This document shows positions 57,929 to 64,000 of a stretch of 64,000 nt of DNA, in pieces. The DNA comes from Jacaranda mimosifolia (taxonomy: Eukaryota > Streptophyta > Magnoliopsida > Lamiales > Bignoniaceae): the NCBI GenBank assembly GCA_018894105.1, contig CM032125.1, positions 29,745,032 to 29,809,031 on the forward strand, given 5' to 3'. Position 1 is the stretch's first letter. Each line of letters begins with the position of its first letter. Below the pieces are notes generated by a model. It did no database searches, had not been told where the DNA came from, and saw nothing but the letters and a program-made list of their open reading frames with translations. The translations under genes were made by a program, and so were the position numbers.

Positions 57929-59360
57929 TTAGAGCTGGAAAACCGTCTCGACCTTAGTTGGTCTGGTTGACTCTAGCTGCCTCTGGGTTTGTTTCCTTGC
58001 GTTCCTAGAATCCCCTCCAGTGGGACCTCCTGCGATCATGTCGATGACTCTTCGAATGGGTGGGTTAGGTTCTTGGGCAGGTCTTTTCCTTTTTTCTTCT
58101 CTCCTTGGACTGGCCGACCTTTCTCTACGGGGAGTCCTGTCTGCCCTGCCCTCTTTGCGCCTGACCTGCTCCTCGACATATTTTTTCAAATGGCCTTACC
58201 TGATCAATCTTTCGATCTCATCCTTCAAGTTGAAGCAATCTTCCGTGTCATGTCCTTTCTACTTATGGAAATGACAGTACTTTTTTGATTTTTTCATGGC
58301 TTCGGTCTCCATGAGCTTTCGGGGTTTTTTAAGCAAGTTTTTGTGCTGTATGGCAAACAATACCTCTTTCTCGGGAGGTTGAGTGGAGTGTAATTATGGA
58401 AGCATTTTATGGGGGAACGACGTCCCTCTCTGACCTGACGATCATTTTTCTCTTTGTTTTTCCTCTTGTCGACTTCTAGGTTACCATATTTCCACTTGTT
58501 CATCTCTTCTTGGGTCATGTGCCTCTCCACGAGGTCGAGGAGCTCCTCCATCATTCTGGGCTGCTCGCGAACTAAAGCATTGGCACACTCCTTGTGCCTG
58601 AGGCCCAGAAATAACACGTCGATCAAGAATTCGATTCTCGGGCTGTCGATCTTTAACACCTCTGTGTTGAATCGGGTGAAAAAGTCCTAGAGCGATTCTC
58701 CTTCAACTTGCTTTACCGTGTGCAAATGTGTATGGGGAAGCTTAGCTTTTTTTCTGCTCGCGAATTGGTGCAAAAATTTATCGCACAGTTGGTCATATGA
58801 GAATATCGACGCCGGCTCCAGTTTAACAAACCAGTCGAGTGCTATTCTATGGAAAGTAGTCACCGGCATTTTTGCATGGATGTACTCATTGTGTCCATGC
58901 AGCTGCATCATATGCTCAAACTGCATTAGGTGCTCATTCGGGTCGGTCGATCTGTCGTATCTTGGCAGGCTAGTCGGAATCTTGGCATCAACAGTAATGC
59001 GCTCGTCGATGATATCTTGGACAAGGGGGGAGTCTCTTTCTCTTCGGAACCTCTGCGGTCCCTCTTGGTGGGGTAACCTTCCCGTGTTTCTCCTCGAGAT
59101 CTCCTCCAATCGCCGGTTCAATTGTTGCACCTAGTGCGACACCTCTTCCCACTCCTCTTTATCCGTCTAGGATACACTTCTATTCGTGTGGTGTCTCGAG
59201 CGTTCGACCCTATCGCGCTGCGGGGCTCGAATAGGTTAAACGTCGTGGTCAATTGAATCTGCCACCTCCTCTCGCGGCACAGGTCGAGCCATTTCTCTTG
59301 GAAAACGGCCTGGGCTAATTTCACGCCTCGATGGTGGCCTGCTCTATTCTGGTCGCTCAA
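57929..59360 (-). pseudogene. Tat gag region
   Basis: The minus-strand frame contains the retrotransposon gag block (YDRSTDPNEHLMQFEHMM, FHRIALDWFVKLEP, FLHQFASRKK) followed by RHMTQEEMNKW and a CCHC-type knuckle (CHFHK..GHDTEDC) near 58260-58220, then an arginine-rich tail. Stops occur near 58687, in the knuckle (TAG) and near 59128. Gag forms the particle shell and binds the element RNA. Confidence 0.9.
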
Positions 59361-59660
59361 AATTTGCTTTAGGTTGTTTTATCTCTGGGGCTGTGGGTTG
59401 CGGTGTTGCACTGGCTGCCGGCTCCGGTTGGGTGGTGTGTCGATTCAGGGCCGCCGAGAGTTGAGCTAAAATCTGCTTACTAATGAGCTGCATCTATTGG
59501 GGCATGGTCAAAGTGACCACTAGCTCTGGCTGGGCGCTGGCCCCTGGTGCCAGTGGCTCTTGGTGAGGTCGAGGTGGGAGAGAGTTGGATCTCCTACTTT
59601 CTTCTCTTCCTAAGGGGGCTCACCTGGTGTTTACCATTATTGATAGCAGATTCAAAGGTT

Positions 59661-59677
59661 TCCCACAGATAGCGCCA
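59661..59677 (-). other. Tat primer-binding site
   Basis: The minus strand reads TGGCGCTATCTGTGGGA, five bases inside the 5' LTR, at the expected place and with the TGGCGC start common in Tat elements. Confidence 0.75.
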
Positions 59678-59682
59678 AATGA

Positions 59683-60350
59683 TGAGGGTGGAATCCGTTG
59701 GATATTAGATCAACTAGAAGTCTCGGTAATTCGACCTCCCTGGTCGAATTTATGTGTAGAGGTGGGCTGAATCCTGCAATCACTAGCAAACGTCAAGCTA
59801 GGGCACTCCGATGCTCAAGTCAATATGGTTTGACTAGACAATAGCAACAGAGTATGGGCTTTTTGTGTATATGAGAACATACCTTAGAAAGGTTGAAGTG
59901 AGAGTATTTATAGCCTTCTCCTTTTATGGATTTGTCTGAGATGCCCTTGGTGTGTTCAAAGGGCCTTTTCCCTTACGTGAGGGGTGATTAGTCATTTCTT
60001 ATCTCAGTACTGTTCTAGGTAGCTGTCCTTCTAGGTTTTAGGGGCAGGGTAGTACTCTATTGAAGTACCTGCTGCGCCAGGCAGTAGTGGGGTGGCATGC
60101 GCCATTAATGTGGTGGCATGCCGCCTGTCAGTGCATTTAATGTGGCAGAGGTGTACTGAGCATATCTCGACCTCTTTGGTTGAGATATGAACCTACACAG
60201 TAATGTACAGTGCTCAGATTGGCATCACCGGTCGACTCGCCGATCCGCGGTAACGAAGATAACTGAGGTCGGGTGTACTGTTGGGCTCCTCAGGACTGTG
60301 CCTTTGGGCCAATATAGTTTAGGCCGAGTCACTTGGGTTATCCCATACCA
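59683..60350 (-). repeat. Tat 5' LTR
   Basis: 668 bp, matching the left LTR. A minus-strand TATAAATA is at about 59905-59912. Confidence 0.93.
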
Positions 60351-60367
60351 TGTATATGTGTGTGTTG

Positions 60368-60475
60368 AGTGGCATATGACTCAATGTCATAAGTCTCTCA
60401 CGTAATGTGGGAGGTTAGGAGTTTGAGCCCGAACAGGCTCCTAATGTATGTGCATGTGTATAAATAAAAAAATGT
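60368..60475 (+). mobile_element. tRNA-type SINE, copy 3
   Basis: Body gtggcatatgactcaatgtc, tctctcacgtaatgtgggag, a B-box-like ggagtttgagccc, and tail gtgtataaataaaaaaatg. It aligns along its length with the copies at 22444 and 38355. TG-rich flanks on both sides hide the exact target-site duplication; a (TG)n run follows at 60473-60491. Confidence 0.82.
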
Positions 60476-60628
60476 GTGTGTGTGTGTGTGCATAATTCTT
60501 AGTTTTTTGCTTCAAGTACACCTTCATTTTGCAATTTTTACTTTTCTACAGCTACAAACTACTTCACATAATGGCTTTAATTAGAACTCTCCCCATTGCC
60601 ACCACCGTACTTCTCCCCCTTCTCTCTC

Positions 60629-61023
60629 TCAATTTCGTGAGTGCTTGATTCCAAACTCATTTTGCAACAAAAAGAAGAATCGAATTGCATTTTCTGAGCT
60701 GAGCTTCTTGACAATTGTGTCTATTTCAGAAGGCCCCAATTTAAGAGCTTCATTCTTGAACCAATTATCGTTTTTTGAGTGAATTGAATATGTGCTTACT
60801 ACTGTAATGAAACGGAGCCGAGTTAAAGTGATCAAGGATTTGTGAGACCATGTCGTTCTCTAGGAAATCCATGACGGGCGCGATGCTGGCAAAGGGAAAG
60901 GCGGGAGGTTTGGTGAAGATGAAGGGGACGAGAAAACGGTGCCATATACTGGGCGATCAGAACCTTGTGTATTGTGAATGAAAAGAGTGGAATAGCATTA
61001 CGTCTAGGGTTTAGGGTTTAAGG
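60629..61023 (-). pseudogene. Possible PPR gene 5' relic with telo-box promoter
   Basis: The minus strand starts with two telomere-type boxes (aaaccctaaaccctag, 61023-61008), common in promoters of plant organelle-biogenesis genes. About 190 bp on comes a frame reading NDNWFKNEALKLGPSEIDTI..LSSENAIRFFFLLQNEFGIKHSRN, which resembles the N-terminal region before the repeats in pentatricopeptide-repeat proteins. It then stops at 60629, and no PPR repeats follow. It may be a fragment left by a rearrangement. The assignment rests on one short similarity from memory. Confidence 0.4.
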
Positions 61024-61066
61024 TAGACGTTAGATTGATTTGGAGCAGATTCGAGGAGAGGGTAAC

Positions 61067-61655
61067 CATTGATTAAAAAACAGAACCAGACCGGCCGGTC
61101 CGACCGTCGACCGACAGGTGGCCCGGTCCGATTTTTTGAAAAAACTGAAAAAATAAAAAAATGAGCATTTTTTATGAAAATATTCCAATTTGAATGGATC
61201 GACCGTTGAACTAGTGAACCGGTAGCAGTTCACCGGAATTGGAATGGTTATTTATTTATTTTTTTAATTTTTTAATGAAATTATTTTTTTGTTTTTATTT
61301 TTTTGCCTAAGTACTAAAGTTAAAGGTTATGGTACAAGCTAAAAGTCAAAATAACCTAGTATTAGTCAAATGGGGAGTGGCTGAGACATCATTAAATTAT
61401 TTATGTGTTTAAACTTTAAACTTTAAATTTGATATATTCAAAAATTTGGATTATGATGTTAGAGAATATCATTTAAACTCTTTATGCTTTATATTTTGAC
61501 ATTTTATTAATTTTTTAAATAATATATAATATAAATATATATATTGCGTAATTATGACATCACGGTTCAATTACGGTCCAACCAACGGTTGAACCAGTGA
61601 ATCGTGAACCGGTAAGTTTTTCGGTTCAATGAGCGGTTCGATTTTTCGAACACTG
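61067..61655. mobile_element. hAT-type non-autonomous element with 8-bp TSD
   Basis: The inverted ends are CATTGATTAAAAAACAGAACC and, on the other strand, CAGTGTTCGAAAAATCGAACC. The flanking 8-mers agggtaac (61059-61066) and aggataac (61656-61663) match at 7 of 8. CAGTG-type ends with an 8-bp duplication fit hAT. Both ends are rich in CCGG/GGTTC words. No ORF. Confidence 0.75.
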
Positions 61656-61783
61656 AGGATAACGATGCCGTCTGCTATTCCTTGGTTTATTTTTCTTCTC
61701 TCTTACATTTTCATTTTCCCTACAATATTTGGAGACTCATAGACAATAAATTGGATACAATACATAAGAATCATACATTATAT

Positions 61784-62192
61784 TAGAAATGCAAACGGGT
61801 TGAATAGAGTCGAGTCGAGTTTTAACCATTTTTTTAATGCTCTAGCTTGACAAGCTAAGGAAATTGCAACTCGAGTCTTAGTTCAAGCTCGACTTAATTT
61901 GTTACGCTCGAACTCATCATCAAGTTATAAGCTCAAATTCAGCTTGGGCTCAAGCTCAAAAAGTTAAATTATTTTATAAAAAATTCTAAAGTTAATATAT
62001 TTTATTAAAGTTTTTATATAAAAATATTATTTAAAAAAATATAGCCGTGCGAGTTGGTTCACGAATTGTGAACAAGAATTATTTGACTCAAGTCGAGGTG
62101 ACTCGAAACCTATACAAACTTGCCTCGAACTTGAATACTTTTCGAGCTAGTTCATCAAGCTCACGAGCTAGCTTGATTTGTTTGCATCCCTA
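61784..62192. mobile_element. hAT-type MITE, family 2 copy 3
   Basis: Starts tagaaatgcaaacgggttg and ends gatttgtttgcatcccta. It aligns with the copy at 9849 through gagtcgagttttaaccattttttta and cttttcgagct(a)gttcatcaagctc. Flanking 8-mers (cattatat, catccttt) match only partly. Confidence 0.75.
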
Positions 62193-64000
62193 CATCCTTT
62201 TTTTGTTTTAAATGTAATAGTACGTATGATTGTTTTATATTAAAAATTGACAAAAATCGTAGATGAAATAGAAATAAAATATTTTTCAAGTTTTTTTTCT
62301 CAACATTAAGTAAAAATTTATTATTAAATATAAGGGCATCATAGAAAAATAAATTATTTTATAGCTCCTTAATTATTATAGATATTTCAAATAGGGATGA
62401 AATTTTTTTACCTATTCAATCAAGAACCGAAAGGTATTTATTCATTTATAACATATAGAAAAAATATTTTATTCTTGGGACGAAATAAGGATTTTTTTTC
62501 TTTTTTCTTTTTTTTAAGATAAGTATCTTAATACTCGTATGTGGACATTTGCCACCCATTAATATAATCTTTTTTGCCGCCTTGCACCTTAGTACTCCGC
62601 CACCGTCACGGACAACCTCTTTTTTTAAAAGAAGCATTACAAATAAAAATAACATAAAGATATAACAATATTGATGTAAGTAAATATATATATATATATG
62701 GATAGTTCCACAATAATTTTCATTATTTATAAGACCATTTTTTACAATAAATTACATCTAATATATAATTGTGCAGGACTCAAATGGTAGCGAAATTGAT
62801 TTGTCAAGGCTTGACTTGAAGAAATTTTTAAATTCTAAATATATTTTGCAAACTAAGCAAAATGTATAGTTTACGATGTTGTATTTTTAGATTTTATGTT
62901 ATCTAATTACGTTGGATTGATTTTAACATTATCTTCTTATTGTCTGTCTTAAATTTAACTTGATCTTTTAAGTTATAATTTTTAAAATTTAATTAAAATA
63001 GTTTTTAGGATTTTTTTAATTTGTTAATAAATACTCATAAATATCCATGTAAATTTACTTCCCTGCGACGAGCACTCATTCCTCATTCCTGCAGAAATTT
63101 TGGTTGGGTGGAGACCAATATTTCCTTGCGAGGTGGGGGAGGTGTACCCTGCCTCACCCACTCCGTTAACATTCCTAATTTTAAACTTAAAAAAAGAAAA
63201 AATATGAATGCATTTAAATATAAATAAAAAAATTAATAAGTCTTATTCAGATAGTAAAGCCGATATGTTGAGTGTAGAAAATTCTGGATTCAAATTTATT
63301 TTCAATTATTTTAACTAATTTAGGTCGAATCCTCCTTCAATAATATATTTACATAAATAGATACGAGAATCCTAAAAAAGAAATGCAGTGACTATTTGAT
63401 ATTCTCATTTTGCACTCTTTGTCACTTATTCTTTCCAATCAAATGTATCAACTCCCAAAAAATTGATTATAATATTGTAATTATTTATTCATGAATATTC
63501 ACTATATTCTCCTTACATCATAATAAAATTATTTTGAGAGGTCTATTCTCCTTCCTTGCAGTATGAGTTATCCTAATTTTTGTTAAAAATTCATAATATT
63601 GTTGATAAATATATAGCCTATGTTTAGAGTTTTTAATGTCTCTTCATTGAATATAAAATTCATTTTCTATTCACTCAAATTTCTTTCATTTTATCGATTT
63701 TATCTGTATATGCAATCTTTTTTAATGTATTTCTCTTAATCCTCTTCAGTTGCCTTCATTTTGTAAGTTGTTTCTATTTCTACATTTCTTTCCTTCTTAC
63801 TTTTCATCTTTTTTCCCCCTATTTTTCTTCATGAGTAGAGTGAACAAAATGGAAACGAGACACTGGCAATAATGCCATTTACGCTCAACAGAAAACTTTG
63901 ATTTTGTAGAACTTAAACATCAATTTGCCACTTTGATTAATTTTGATTAAATCCAATTTGTGGTTAGGCTGCTAGAAAAATCAGAACAAATATAGTACTA
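62193..64000. other. AT-rich spacer
   Basis: No supported gene. It contains T runs near 62490-62515, a (TA)n run at about 62681-62699, and a GC-richer patch at 63060-63170 with gaggtgggggaggtgtaccc, which may be a transposon fragment. Confidence 0.5.

Larger units (their letters stand above)
49847..60350 (-). mobile_element. Ty3/Gypsy Tat-lineage retrotransposon with antisense gene
   Basis: A 10.5-kb element on the minus strand. Order in its own direction: 5' LTR (59683-60350), primer-binding site, gag, protease, RT, RNase H, integrase, 68-bp tandem repeats, an antisense gene, polypurine tract, 3' LTR (49847-50535). A separate gene in antisense between integrase and the 3' LTR is a known trait of several Tat-lineage elements. 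The two LTRs are roughly 90% alike by eye, mostly transitions, and the 5' LTR has lost ~21 bp around agccgaggagccc. Flanking 5-mers (tttta, tgtat) do not match. Coding regions carry several stops, so this copy is not autonomous. Confidence 0.93.

Noticed and set aside
60571..60648. A 25-codon plus-strand frame resembling a signal peptide (MALIRTLPIATTVLLPLLSL)
   Set aside because: No second exon with secreted-protein features was found, and the PPR-like relic lies on the opposite strand; probably chance.

Overview
The window is nuclear DNA from a flowering plant, most likely a eudicot. It is strongly AT-rich. The genes have short exons bounded by GT-AG introns, and long stretches between them are filled with transposon debris: Copia and Ty3/Gypsy LTR elements, hAT-type and Harbinger-like MITEs, and a tRNA-type SINE. 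I see no rRNA, tRNA, organellar or bacterial sequence. No CRISPR or operon-like structure is present. The species cannot be named from this sequence.

Layout. 1-2960: an old ~600-bp tandem duplication and weak gene-like traces. 2961-8577: AT-rich spacer with two promoter-like GC islands and two small MITEs. 8578-11865: a decayed Copia element with its target-site duplication intact, carrying hAT debris and a MITE. 16583-20393 (-): a three-exon BAG7-type Hsp70 co-chaperone gene. 20860-23658: MITEs, a SINE and a solo Gypsy LTR. 27695-30705 (+): an eight-exon ALIS/CDC50 gene encoding the beta subunit of P4-ATPase lipid flippases. 32663-37395 (-): an unrecognised gene split in an exon by a 4.1-kb gag-only LTR element with a perfect 5-bp target-site duplication. 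38279-38588: a MITE carrying a SINE. 39339-39809 (-): a small secreted eight-cysteine-motif protein with a 21-glycine linker. 40636-46440: nested MITEs, a second solo LTR, and a diverged copy of the DNA found downstream of the ALIS gene. 47192-47788 (-): a small single-exon DUF7610-like membrane protein. 49847-60350 (-): a full-length but broken 10.5-kb Ty3/Gypsy Tat-lineage element with a spliced antisense gene. 60368-64000: a third SINE, a PPR-like relic, and two hAT-type elements.

The four genes that look intact (BAG7-like, ALIS, eight-cysteine protein, DUF7610-like) are unrelated housekeeping or stress genes and do not form a pathway cluster. The most informative biology is in the mobile DNA: an exon-disrupting insertion, a SINE whose empty site survives in a paralogous MITE 7 kb away, and the antisense gene of the Tat element, which has its own TATA box, intron and poly(A) signal. 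I found no system that I would call wholly new. The best candidates for follow-up are the disrupted gene at 32663-37395, the Tat antisense gene, and the local duplications in and downstream of the ALIS gene.
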